Assembly: GCA_037176905.1 (NCBI GenBank)
Contig: JBBBWG010027201.1
Location: forward strand, 18,072 to 53,782
Direction: 5' to 3'
DNA from: Azolla pinnata
Taxonomy: Eukaryota > Streptophyta > Polypodiopsida > Salviniales > Salviniaceae
Length of the DNA: 35,711 nt
The notes beneath the pieces were generated by a model. It worked only from the letters and a program-made list of their open reading frames with translations. It was not told where the DNA came from and made no database searches. Numbering within the stretch: position 1 is the first letter of the stretch; the number at the start of each line of letters is the position of its first letter. The position numbers were made by a program, and so were the translations under genes. Positions 10,593-21,604 of the stretch are shown one piece after another.

Positions 10593-10637
10593 TTAACCCT
10601 AAAACCCTAAAACCCCAAACCCTAAACCCTAAACCCT
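10593..10637 (+). promoter_or_regulatory. Cluster of telo-boxes (interstitial AAACCCTA repeats)
   Basis: Five consecutive telomere-like units, AACCCTA, AAACCCTA, AAACCCCA, AAACCCTA and AAACCCT, lie about 75 bases before the end of the presumed untranslated first exon of the URI gene. Telo-boxes of this form are common just upstream of transcription starts of plant genes for ribosome biogenesis, translation and related chaperones, so a core-promoter or leader role is likely. An interstitial telomere scar is an alternative. Confidence 0.7.
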
Positions 10638-12509
10638 GATCTGTGGCAGCTCTCCGAGATCTCCATCGGCTCGTTGTTCCGAGCTTCTTCTCCACCACCA
10701 TCGCCGCCTAAGGTATGTCTTCTCTGCTGTATTTCCGTCTCTGGAACAGCCCGCCCCCACCCCTATTTTTTCATCTCGCTTTTCTCTATGCTCCGGGCTG
10801 TGATCGCTTGCTGCGCTGTGTTCTTTATCCTCGCATAGTTACGACATGCGTGAGGCTTGAATGCTTTCGTTACTGTTGTGGCGATACATTTTACGGCTGG
10901 ATTGGCGATCCGTGGATGATATTTGAGTGTTGCTTTTATTTCTTTGCCATTTTCGTGGAACCTTCAAAGAAATGAGTATAGCACTTGATTTGGGTCCACC
11001 TCTACCTATCCTACTGTGGGCTCGATTGATCTCAACTAAGTCTGTTAAAACCACGCTTTAGCATATCCATGAAATGGGCGCGTGCATGTTTTCTTTCCCT
11101 CTCATTGTAATTCGTCTATGTAAATGTAGATTAGGAATGAATCTTGTGCCAGAATCCATGAAATCCTTTTCTTTGATGCCATGGGGCCGTTTAAAGAAGA
11201 TTCATCAATTCATACAAGCAGGAAAAATGCATTATACTTCATTTTGATTATTTCCTGGGCACGATTCCTGTTACAAACGTCTATACATATTCTTTAAATA
11301 AACTCACTCTAAAATCTGGCCTAAAAACTCACTCTAAGATGAAATGACTCCTTGACTGAACAAAATTTTTGGCATGATTCCTTTGTTACGTAAATTCGTT
11401 CTGTGAGACTTGTGTGGATTAGAGAGATTAAATCATCTAAAGTCAGTAAAATAGTTGTTAGATGCAATATTTTACCTTCAGAATGTTTTCTAACTGCTTA
11501 AGAAAAGGCAGATCACTTTAAAAATTGCATAGCATATGAATTTTACGTGTATTGCCTGTTATGTATTTTACAACATCGAACTTCAGGAAATCAAATGCTT
11601 CCACACTACGGCTTGGACTGTCCTATTCTGTAAGCCGTAGTCGTGACTCATCCATAATTATGTCTCAATGTCAGAAGTATTGTCGGAGAAACTAATGTCC
11701 TGTAACTGAACGTGTTCCAATCTTTTTGTGTTATGTTGTGCCCTTGATTTTCATCATCTTCATCTATTATGAAAATTAGATAACGGAATGTTCAAATCTG
11801 CACTGAGGCTGCCTTCTATTCCGATCCTTATATGACAAATTTTCTATTCATATCATTGCTATTTCAGAGTATCTCATCATTTGTTGCAATAATTGAATTT
11901 CAATCTTAAATCCCTGTTAGTCTCGATTTTGCTGCTACTTTTCCTAATATGAACGAAAGTGACATGATGCCTAATGAGGGAAATCTATTCAAACATAGGA
12001 ATTGCTTTCAACTTTCTGGCAACTACATTAAAGCTACTTTGAATGTCTATTATTGACATTTCCTTGCACTTCAATTTTAAATGGTCGAGAAGGTTGTCAA
12101 AATCAGGGTTCATTCTTGCTTGCTTGCAGTGAAGGACGCTGCATCAAATGTTTACATAACAATAATGAGACAACAGTTTGGGTGATGCATAGTCTGATGC
12201 ATTTCTTGTTCTATTATGTCAGCCTATAGAAAAACATTACCAAAAAAAACAAGTAAAGTCAAAAACCTCAAGCATAAGTGATATTGTATGCAAAAGAACC
12301 TTAGATACCATGTTTTGGCGTTTCCATCTAGACTCCCAGAAAGCAACAGATTAAGAACCATGTTCTAGATACCAGTTGACTTTGCATACCAAGTTCAGGC
12401 CCTCATATCATCAAACCTGGAATGCATGCCTCCTACCAGTTCTATTATGAATATTTGTGTGAATGGTTGTAGATTGCTATATTAATTACACTGGTGTATG
12501 GTCGCAGCG
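10638..12509 (+). other. URI 5' leader exon and long leader intron
   Basis: The leader after the telo-boxes is CT-rich, contains no ATG, and ends at 10712 in a good donor (CCTAAG/GTATGT). The best acceptor is GGTCGCAG at 12507, two bases before the start ATG. This implies a ~1.8-kb leader intron (10713-12507). The intron has ordinary AT-rich sequence and no gene. The exact transcription start is inferred. Confidence 0.55.
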
Positions 12510-15500
12510 ATGGAAGAGTCATTCAAAGGTGAAGCTAGGCGTTTGGCTGATATTTTCTCCACAGAGGATACACAGAAGGCCTCCCTTCATGTGAAGAATG
12601 CTATTGATTCTCAGAAACACACTCTTCACACTCTTAAAGGATTTGCTCAAGAAAATGAGGAGCTAATGAAGCTTGTTGGAGATCTTCCCAATAAAATCTC
12701 TCACAGTATAATGGTCAGTAATTAATGCCTGCGTAGCAGCATATGTGAACAAGGACATATGGATAATATGACAATCCACAAATTTATTTGGTAATCTATA
12801 TGCCACCATGTCTGTGGTTTGACGTGTATTTAATTGTTTGTATCTAGAAAAGATTCTGAAAGCTGTGCACTTTCCATACTTAACTGTGAAAGCTTATTAT
12901 ACCAAGTATATATCCATTAAAATCTGATATCTGGATTTTCATCCCCGGATTTAGTATTGTATGTATGTCTAGAAATCACAATAGGTAGCAAGTATCTGTG
13001 TGTGACATGCGTATTGAAATGGTTCAAGTGCACTTGACGTATAATTCAGAGTAAAAGAAAATTTTCCTGCCTTTTCCCTCTCTCTCCATTTGTGCCCCTG
13101 TCGATTTTTATGAAGGCACTGTTATCATCTATTTTCTTAAGATAAAACATTTCTGTCATCTTGCTTGCCTTTCCTTGCCTCTATGTTGATTCCCAATGCG
13201 TAGTAAGAAATCTCTCCAGTCATTTTCTTAGAGTGCAGTGGGTGTTCTTGAATGCTAAGAAACCACTAGGAAAAACAAATCTAAATGGACATTAATGCTC
13301 CAAAATGGTAGGAATTATTTGTGTCAATGGTTCTTACTTTTATCTTTATGTGTTTACAGGTTCCTTTTGGGAAATTGGCATTTTTTCCAGGTCGATTGGT
13401 GCATACGAATGAAATTTTGGTAATGATCTATATATCTAATGCTTCTAGTTCTAGTAGCTTGAAGGGATGTTGAGCATCCCTTTCCATTCATACATGCAGG
13501 TCCTCTTAGGTGAAAGCTATTATGCTGAGTGCTCTGCTAAACAGACAGTAGATATTCTTGACAGACGGGGGAAGCTTTTGAATTCAAGAATTGAAGATGT
13601 CCAGTCACAGCTTGATGACCTTAATGTGGAATCTCGTTTCTTTAACGAAACCCTTGCTGATGCCGCTGTGAGTATAATGCTACCTTTGTCCAGTTTGTGG
13701 AAGTTCTTGGCTATATTTTGCCTTCATACAGTATTGAGCAGTTAAATGTTCAATTAACTCCATAATTTTGCCTCTGAAATTTATCTGCTTATGTCTAAAG
13801 TCCCAGTCCATATGGGGAGGTACGAGATCTGACGTTTCACTCTGGATTCAGGGTCTTGGAGTAACTTCAATATTTCTTCATCTAAGGGTCAAATAGAGTA
13901 CTATTTTTAAGGCAGGGAAGATGTTTCAGGGTTGGGTATCTCTGTAAAACTATATTAATAACACTGATGTCAAATTGTCATATGCTGAACACTTGTTTAT
14001 GCTGAACCTCCCTTCAAGCTACTAGAACTAGAAGCATTCAGGATATATCATTACCAAAATTTCATTCGTATGCACCAATCGACCTGGAAAAAATGCCAAT
14101 TTGCCAAAAGGAACCTGTAAACACATAAAGATAAATTTAAGAAACATTGACACAAAGAATTTAAACTATCTATTTATAGTTAAATTGTTTTCAACCACCT
14201 TCTTCTCTATATAATTATTTTCTCCAATGTTCCGTATAGTGCTACTTGTGTCCGTTGGGCAATGGTCTTTGATGCCTGTAAACTACACTGAATATTGTTT
14301 AAAAGATGAGCAGAAGACTGATCAAGAAGGGAATATCTATTTAAAGCTTTTGTTTTCAACTATTGTCTTCAAATGTTATCATTGTTTTCTCCAATGCTTA
14401 GTGTAGAGGGCTACTCGTGCCCCATTTGGCTGTGGCATCAAGATTGAGGATGACATGTAGTCGGTTCCTTTTTAGTTTTCTATCCATAACTGATTGTGAG
14501 ACATTATCATTTTCCTTCCTGCCAGTAGGGAAAGTAGGAAAAGTTTGACCGTCTCTTATTATGCCATTCGTTATTATGTTGCACCTAAGCAACATCTCTG
14601 TAAACATCATGGTGTCAACAGGCTGGTGTTGTAGACATCAGAGAGGAGTTTGTGGAGTCAGGTTCAATGTCTAAGTCAAGTCCTGAACGTTTACGTAAGT
14701 GTTTACAGTACATAAATATGAGAACTTCACATATAGCAGACTAGACTAAACTACACATTACTTCGTGCTGTCCAGAAAACCAAGAAGAAAGGTCGCTGCC
14801 AGTCTTCAGCAAAGATGAGATGGATCATAGCGTTTTTTATTCAAAGGACGAAGACAAAGAGTATGAACTCCTGATGGCACGTTTGGAGGAACTGGAAGCA
14901 GCAGAGGCAGCGGCAGAGGCTTTGGAAAATCAAAATGAAGATAAATTTCCAGAGCTCATTTCTGAAATTAAAGATCATGATAGAATGACAACAAAAGGTC
15001 GTAATACTAAAGAAAAGATCTATGATCAATCTAAAGATATAAGTAAAATTAACAAAGAGATATCTGGGATACACATAACATGTGAAAGGCCAGATTTACG
15101 GAGTCCAGGTGACTTGTTGAAGGTCTATCTCTTATATGTCAACATATCATCCTGATAACCATTTATGTGTCTTTTCGCTGATGGATGAAGCTCTTCAAAT
15201 TGCAGTTTGAGGAATGGAAGCGAACAAACAGAACAAAAGGTGGTTTTTGAAGTTCTCGAACGTGTTGCGACAGTATGTTTTTGAGTTATTGTCCTAAACA
15301 ACTATGCTGCTATTTGGTACTACCTCAGGAGGTGGAAATGTGACGATGGAAGACGAAATTTTGTCGACTCCAAAGGAAGTCGATAAAAAGCAGCTCCATG
15401 AATCCAATTTCCAGAAGAGCAGTGAAGCATCAATCTCTGAAATCACAGAAAAATCTGGAATTCCAAAGAGGAAAGAAGTCTCAAGTTCCAATAAGGTGAT

Positions 15501-15756
15501 ATATTGCTTGAATCTTGACAATTTCCCCCATGAGAATTTGGGTTCATAGTTTGATTGGCTTTGCAGAGCTTTACTGGTACTGTTTTGGAGCGAACTGAAT
15601 CGATACCAGAAGTTCCCAAGGTTTGTTCGGATGGGTACAGAGAATTCTGATGTTTTAATGTCCTGTTGTCTAACGCTTTCTTGGTCCTGCCAGGGCCCAA
15701 ATGAGATCCAAAATAAACCCCTTTCCAAATTCAAAATGAGGCAGGCACAGAGATGA
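12510..15756 (+). CDS. URI1: URI-type unconventional prefoldin (RPB5 interactor)
   Basis: URI is an alpha-class prefoldin-like subunit of the R2TP/prefoldin-like complex that helps assemble RNA polymerases in the cytoplasm by binding RPB5 (family knowledge). Nine coding exons are used: 12510-12713, 13360-13419, 13500-13667, 14622-14694, 14776-15122, 15206-15239, 15329-15495, 15567-15620 and 15694-15756. They sum to 1170 nt, 389 aa in one frame. The N-terminal prefoldin fold (about 1-150) is a coiled coil around the signature VPFGKLAFFPGRLVHTNEI, LLGESYYAECSAKQTVDIL and RRGKLL. A Glu/Ala coiled coil (EELEAAEAAAEALENQ, about 190-210) follows. The end reads SFTGTVLER and PLSKFKMRQAQR, matching the conserved URI tail. 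I choose the ATG at 12510, not 12498, because the acceptor CAG lies between them. The exon 6-7 donor GTCTAT and exon 7 donor GTGGTT are weak, but the frame demands them. Confidence 0.88.
13314..13477 (+). repeat. Inverted repeat, left arm (URI exon 3 with both splice sites)
   Basis: This arm contains the end of intron 2, all 60 bases of exon 3 (13360-13419) and the first ~58 bases of intron 3. The reverse complement lies at 13999-14160. The core, 13341-13427, differs from its partner at a single position; differences are concentrated at the two ends. Confidence 0.9.
13999..14160 (-). repeat. Inverted repeat, right arm (antisense copy of URI exon 3)
   Basis: Within intron 4, this segment is the reverse complement of 13314-13477. 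The core 14047-14133 matches over 87 bases with one difference, and about a dozen differences occur over the whole ~162 bases. It carries exon 3 in antisense orientation with the acceptor, donor and flanking intron bases. As introns are included, the copy arose from DNA, not from mRNA. The arms are separated by ~520 bases that contain exon 4. Confidence 0.9.
14190..14440. repeat. Diverged direct duplication in URI intron 4
   Basis: Two segments about 160 bases apart share TTTTCTCCAATG, then TAGTG, GCTACT-GTG-CC and a TGGC/TGG...GAT ending (about 14190-14270 and 14345-14440). The duplication is old and imperfect, and no coding content is seen. Confidence 0.5.
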
Positions 15757-16000
15757 ACAATGATATGGTGCTGCTAAGCACAAAGCATGGGTGCAATAAC
15801 TGACATAGCGGTTGTGTTCTATCTGACTAACACGACTCCAGATTGAACAAGGCATATGGAACGAGACGAAAGGTTCCTGGCTATGTGCATGTCATATGAC
15901 TTGGAATTTTCTGATCAATGGGACTCTTAAGATCGAATGAACCTCTTGCCAGATTCGACATGAGGCAAATGGACCCAGACGAAAGTTTCCTGGCTATGGA
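15700..16000 (+). repeat. Partial tandem copies of the URI last exon in its 3' flank
   Basis: The last coding exon phrase CCAAATTC-AAATGAGGCA (about 15724-15745) is echoed at 15948-15970 as CCAGATTCGACATGAGGCA, with similar preceding bases (GATC-AA-TAAACC-CTT). It is also echoed more weakly at 15838-15860 (CCAGATTGAACAAGGCAT). The last two copies share GACGAAAG-TTCCTGGCTATG. Spacing is about 110 bases. These are decayed tandem duplications that do not keep the reading frame. Confidence 0.5.
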
Positions 16001-16520
16001 CTGTTTTTTCTGTTAACATTGGGATAATACTAGCCACCATATCTTCGCGCTGCGAAAGCAAAAACACAGCCTCCATTACAAGGTTTATCCCTGAATTCTG
16101 ATATGAACTGGAACAGGATCTGTATGTATGCATTTGGAAGCCAAGAGGTTGCCAAATTGATCAGCATGGATATATATGCTTGTGTTTATGTGTGTTTTGT
16201 TTAACACAAATTGGTTTGTCTATCCAAATCGTCGAGGATGAACTGTATAGACATCATTGAAGCCCTTGTCTATCTGTCATCCATAGGGGGAAAGGTAACC
16301 ACTTTTTTGAGGAAGGCTGCAAACTCAGTTCCCAAAACAACACATGCATACTTACAAATAGGCATGATCATGAGCATCCACATGACATTCCTCTACAGCT
16401 ATAAAACTGTTAAGACTTGATACAGATGTTTATTCATCGATCATTAGTTGCCGAATCATGAAGTGGGCAAACGAGCGTGTGCTTGCAGGTGAAAGTTAGC
16501 CCATATTACTTGTTGCCTGC
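15757..16520. other. URI 3' UTR and spacer
   Basis: The URI 3' UTR and intergenic sequence lie here, including the decayed terminal-exon copies described separately. No further gene was recognised. I see no single clear polyadenylation signal. Confidence 0.5.
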
Positions 16521-16882
16521 TTCCGCTTCTTCATAACAGGCTCGGCCAGAACTGAGGGATCTATTGTTTGATCTTTTGATGGGAGCTTGGGGCTGCGTAA
16601 TGAGGATCGAGTGTGACTAAGTTTACAGCCATGACCTCTCGTGGCTAAGATTCTGGCCTTGAGCTCTCACGGTGAGTGAAGATTCCAGCCTTGAGCTCTC
16701 GGGGCCGCCGGCTAAAGATTCCAGCTCCGAATGTCCAAGGATGGCAGGCGAAATCTACAGACCATTTTACCTGCCCTTACCTTCCTTCTTTTGTCGCCTT
16801 TTCTTCCTCTTCTTTCGCAACAGGCTTAGCCAAAACCGAGGGATCTGCTATTTGGCCTTCTGCTGCGAGCCAAGGGCTCTGT
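16521..16882. repeat. Direct repeat of ~80 bp plus short tandem duplications
   Basis: A segment at about 16521-16600 (AACAGGCTCGGCC-GAACTGAGGGATCT) recurs at about 16803-16882 (AACAGGCTTAGCC-AACCGAGGGATCT), about 282 bases later. Between them, the phrase GATTCCAGC...TTGAGCTCTC is repeated two to three times at 16620-16735. No coding function is apparent. Confidence 0.6.
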
Positions 16883-16964
16883 AGAGAGAGAATCCAGTGG
16901 TGCCGAAGATTCCAGGTAAGAAGTCATGGTCATCCCAGGTAGAGCCCTCATCTGTATTCATGAA

Positions 16965-17755
16965 CACGCAAACGCGCAAACAGATCGTATATCTATGCAC
17001 ATACATACATGATACACAAACACATGTCCATATGCACACATACATGCATACATACCATGCACACATACATATATACATGCATGCATGCATGCACACATGC
17101 ACACATACATACATACATGCACACACATACATACATACATGCACATACATACATGCATGCATGCATGCACACACCCACATACAAAACATACATGCATGCA
17201 CGCACACATCATGCATGCATTCATGCAATGCACGCGCATACACATGCATGCATTCATGCAATGCACGCGCATACACATGCAATGCATACCGACATGCATG
17301 CCTTCATGCAGTGCACGCATTCATGCAACGCGCACACAGACATGCATGCCTTCATGCATGGACGCATACATGCATGCATGCATGCGACGCACACAGGCAT
17401 GCATGCCTTCATGCAGCGATCTCATACATGCATGCACATAATAAGATGCATAATAATACTAATGCACACCGCATGGATCGTATGTCTGTCTATGCACACG
17501 CATACAGAAACATGCCCATAAACACGCGCGCGCGCATGCATCACATCCATGCATGCATCGCAACGCACGCATGCATCCATCGCATCCATCGCATCCATGC
17601 ATGCATGCAATGCACGCATGCATCACATCCATGCAACGCACGCATGCATCACATCCATGCAATGCACGCATGCATCACATCCATGCAATGCACGCATGCA
17701 TCACATGCATCACATGCATGCACAACGCACACATGCATACATACATACATCAGAC
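16965..17755. repeat. Second ATGC-type array, A/C-rich on the plus strand
   Basis: ACATACATGCATGCACAC words fill 16980-17220. A unit containing ATGCATGCCTTCATGCA recurs at 17290-17420, and a ~26-bp unit (ATGCAATGCACGCATGCATCACATCC) repeats about four times in 17600-17710. The base skew is the reverse of the array at 8.5-9.4 kb, so the two arrays face each other around the URI gene. The array ends directly before the presumed leader of the TBC gene. Long open frames through it are repeat artefacts. Confidence 0.9.
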
Positions 17756-17788
17756 GTTCGCCATTTCTCTGCAGAGCGAAGCGAAGCT

Positions 17789-17869
17789 ATGGCGCCTTCG
17801 TCCCCTACCTCTCCATCTGGTCTCATGGCTCCCCTTCCATGGTCGTCGCCTCCTGTGCTGCCTCCCTGA
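17789..17869 (+). other. Upstream ORF in the TBC gene leader
   Basis: If transcription starts after the array (near 17756), the first ATG of the leader is at 17789. It opens a 26-codon frame (MAPSSPTSPSGLMAPLPW...) that stops at 17869, before the main start at 17945. It may lower translation of the main frame. The transcription start is not known, so this is inference. Confidence 0.35.
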
Positions 17870-17944
17870 AAACTCCGCGTCCTCTCCTTCTCTCCCCCCC
17901 CCGCACGCCGCCGTCGCTTCCCTGCGTTTCTTGGACATGTTTGT

Positions 17945-20642
17945 ATGGCCGATCTCGGTATCAAGAAGCTCGTTGTGAGCATGAGAAGTGGTCCTCGGAA
18001 TCTGTATCACAGCATCCCTGCCTCTCCTGCCCAAGGTTATCTTCTTCTCCAGCCCGATGACCTAGAAGAAGACAATGAAGCAAACGGTGAAGGAGGGGCA
18101 GCGGTAGAGGAAGTCGATGATATAGGGATGCCCCTCCCTCCTCCTCACCATCAGAAGAAGAAAGAGGTATGGAATGAATCTGCTCCCATTCTTCCTCATC
18201 TCTCAAGGAAGAGCATGACTGTGAAAATGGTCGATCTGTATGGTTTCCCTGTAGAAGGAACAGTGGAGGATGCACAGACTCTGAACGAGGTGAGAGAGAG
18301 AGTTAGAGAGCAAGGACGGCTTTGGTGGAGTCTAGAAGCTTCGAAAGGTGTGGGATGGTATCTTCAACCCGAAATTTCCTCACTCACACCTTCAACTAGC
18401 GCTTCCCTTACGAATTCACAGGCACTAATCCCTAACACTGGGAAACTTATCATTCCTTCCTCGGTTTCCATAACTACCGTGACCAATACTCTACTTCTCA
18501 AGAAGCTTATCAGGAAAGGTATCCCGCCTAACCTTCGTCCGAAGGTATGGCTCTCTGTGTCAGGAGCCTCAAAGAAGAGGTCATCTTCGCCAGATAGCTA
18601 CTTTACAGATCTTTGCTTGGCTTCCCATAACATCTCCACAGCATCAACTAAACAAATCGACCATGTAAGTTGTTTCTTTGATCATGCATTTTGACATGTC
18701 TTCTTCGTCGTGTTTGGCAAGTATTTAGTCTCTTCTTACATGCGTCCTTTCAAAATTGAAGTTTGCTGGATCTTGTATCATATTTGTTTGTAAGTTTGAG
18801 TTAATGCATTTGTTTGTTGCTCTGGGATTTCATTTCTACTGCATATTTGCTTCCAACATATATTGTGCGAGGTCCTGTGCCGATGTTAAGATTACTGCTG
18901 CTAAATGTCTCTTCCTGCATACTTTCTTCAATCCTGTAGAAAATTTCAGCTGATGTCTTTTTTTGTTACTACAATTTTGATCTCTTATAATGCATTTCTT
19001 TTATGGTGCAAGTTTTCTCGTGTTGCCTTAGCAATCTTGATTGTCAATTTAAGACTTTGTTGCTGACATGATTTCCTCAACAGTTATGTTCTTATTGTTT
19101 TTATATGTATATGTGTGCGTGTTTGCTATTGGATCTTTTTTTTTTTGAGGATCCTCTGTGAGTTCAAATCATGATCCTTTGTATGTTATTGAATCTGAGC
19201 ATTCAAAGTAGGATTTTGGCAGTAATGTGTATCTCATATGTAATTTTTTCCCACATTGCCAGTTCTCTTCCATGTATTGTAGTTTAATGAATGTGGGAAT
19301 ACAATACAGGATTTGGCACGAACATTTCCATCCCATCCATGGCTCGATACAGCAGAAGCCCACGCAGCACTTCGCAGGGTCCTGGTTGCATACTCTCTTC
19401 GGGATTCTCATGTTGGATATTGCCAAGTAAGCAGTAAGTTGTTCCCATGCAGCATCTCCTGACTTCTATGAGAGAAATGACCCCTGTGTTTCTCAACTGA
19501 CAGACATCTGCATTCATCAAATCTAAAGCCTTTTGTTGTTTTATCCTTCAGGGGATGAATTTTATTGCAGCTCTTCTGCTGTTAGTCATGAAAACAGAAG
19601 AGGATGCGTTCTGGATGCTGGCTGTGCTTATAGAGAATGTGCTGTTTGAGGATTGCTACACGAATGACCTCTCTGGATCACATGTAGAGCAGAGGGTCTT
19701 CAAGGACCTTCTGACTAATAAATGCCCAAGGTAGAAAGTACATTGAGAAGATACTTCTACCATTTTCCCTTACTCTTGTATTTGGTTTTGATCATTCATG
19801 TGTTGAGTTTGATTTGTAACAGGCTGGCAGCACATCTAGAGCTCATTGGCTTTGATATTTCCCTTGTGATTACTGAATGGTTTCTATGTCTATTTGCCAA
19901 GAGTCTACCATCAGAGGTAGGGAAAAAGAAGAAAAAACCAATGCCATGTGATCTATTCTGTTTCATGTGTCTATATCATGGTTTTGCCTAATGATATCTG
20001 GATTCTAGACTACTATGCGAGTGTGGGATGTTCTTTTCAATGAGGGTGCAAAGATCTTATTCAGAGTGGCGCTTGCTCTTTTCAAGGTACCGCTCTGTGC
20101 ATCAAGTAACATCATAGTTATTATCTGTTTTTCTTTCTTTTTATTTCACCATACCATTTTAGAGTTGCACAATGTGGTGGGATTGCCATTTCCTTGTATA
20201 GGAATGTACTAAGATTATGTATCTTGTACTTTTTATGCGAGTATGTTTGTTTGCATATCTCTGACCTCAAAAATTGTCCTGGATCTTTAGATGAAAGAAG
20301 AGGAGTTGTTGGGTGTTCAGCAAATGCATGAGGTTGTCCGTGTCTTTCAATCTGCAACACACTGTCTGTTTGACCCTGATGCACTCTTGAAGGTGATCAT
20401 AGAATTTTAGATTGGATCTTTTCCTCATGTATAGTGGGAGCTCGTCACAAATGTGAGATTGTGCTGAAATGTCTATTTTTTTGTTTCTGTATGACAAGGT
20501 TGCTTTTGAAAAGCTGGGGTCCATGACAACTCACACAATAGCTAAACACCGATCAAAGCAGAAGGTCGCAGTTATGGAAGAGCTTGAGCAAAGAGTTAAA
20601 AGGTTGAACACATCATCACATGATAATGTAAAGGAAAGCTAA
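17945..20642 (+). CDS. TBC-domain Rab GTPase-activating protein
   Basis: TBC proteins speed GTP hydrolysis by Rab GTPases and so end vesicle-traffic signals on the cytosolic side of membranes. Exons are 17945-18664, 19310-19426, 19552-19730, 19823-19916, 20009-20086, 20291-20392 and 20499-20642: 1434 nt, 477 aa, one frame. The catalytic arginine-finger motif IDHDLARTFP (Arg244) and the glutamine-finger motif YCQGMN (Gln279) are both present, so the enzyme looks active. The TBC core continues through KTEEDAFWMLAVLIENVL, GSHVEQRVFKDLL, SLVITEWFLCLFAKSLPSE and RVWDVLFNEGAKILFRVALALFK. The ~195-residue N-terminal part is acidic/Pro-rich and probably unstructured up to the segment FPVEGTVEDA. The wording fits the plant GRTP1/EVI5-like group. 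A basic coiled C-terminus (KQKVAVMEELEQRVKRL) ends the protein. AATAAA lies 92 bases after the stop. Confidence 0.92.
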
Positions 20643-20734
20643 TGCTTGCCTAAATATACATGTCTCATAATATTCTAGCTCGTGGGTGTTGCTGCCTTTG
20701 TCTGTGGAGCAAGGTACCATAGAAACCAAAATGG

Positions 20735-20740
20735 AATAAA
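20735..20740 (+). terminator. Polyadenylation signal of the TBC gene
   Basis: AATAAA lies about 92 bases downstream of the stop codon, a normal distance for a plant 3' UTR. The actual cleavage site is not visible. Confidence 0.5.
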
Positions 20741-21290
20741 AAGAAAGTTAATTATCTTTGCCAATGGAAGGAAGAGGTTGCGGACCTTGAATCATTTTCC
20801 AGGTGTAGCTTTGAGGAATTTCGTGAGTAACAACCATAGTATATGCTGAAACAGCTGTTTGATCTTGTGTTTCGGGTCTTCATATCTAATCAAGCTCTTC
20901 AGAAATGGTGGCAGCTACAAATGCTATTGTATTCACGCCATGTATTGTGACTGAATCAAAATGTCAATGTCAGGAAAGCATGTGTGTCCATTGGACTGCA
21001 ATGTCTTGAATCTGTAATTCGAAAATTTCAGCTTTGTTTCAGCTTTGTTTCCATCGTATGTTTAAACAAGCGTTCAGTAACACATTATAGATTTAAACGA
21101 TCAAACGATTTTTTAGGACTTGCGACATAAAAAAAGAAAGTTGTTTTAAGCGGTTGGTCTACATAAAATTTATCGGCAGATTTATGGAGTTTTTCAGCCA
21201 ACAAGTCTTGTTACCCGAGTTGATTACATCTAAAAACAATCCTAATGATTCAATCTTAATACTCGGATATGGCTGTATAATAATCATTTA
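20741..21290. other. TBC 3' flank up to the gap
   Basis: This is AT-rich sequence with no gene recognised. A small tandem duplication CAGCTTTGTTT occurs at about 21030-21051. Confidence 0.4.
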
Positions 21291-21390
21291 NNNNNNNNNN
21301 NNNNNNNNNNNNNNNNNNNNNNNNNNNNNNNNNNNNNNNNNNNNNNNNNNNNNNNNNNNNNNNNNNNNNNNNNNNNNNNNNNNNNNNNNN
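21291..21390. other. Assembly gap (100 N)
   Basis: Exactly 100 undetermined bases, the usual placeholder for a gap of unknown size. The TBC 3' flank and the OM47-like promoter flank may therefore not be truly adjacent. Confidence 0.98.
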
Positions 21391-21604
21391 ACAAAACAAA
21401 GGCTTGAGGTTTGGTTGTACCACGAGGAGCATACAACACCACTGATTCCATCCATGCCATGACAACATGCATGAGCAGAAGAAGAATGCAGAAGGATGAA
21501 GGAATCGAGCAAGTTCCTGCTGTAGAACCAGATCTGATTCAGTCTAAGTGTATGTATCGATGCTTTCAACCTTGAGTCATCAATCGATTGGCATGTCTTC
21601 ATAC

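Noticed and set aside
16897-18060. 387-codon open frame running through the second array into the TBC region
   Set aside because: Most of it is ACATGC-word translation (His/Cys/Ala/Thr) and its tail is a wrong frame of the TBC first exon.
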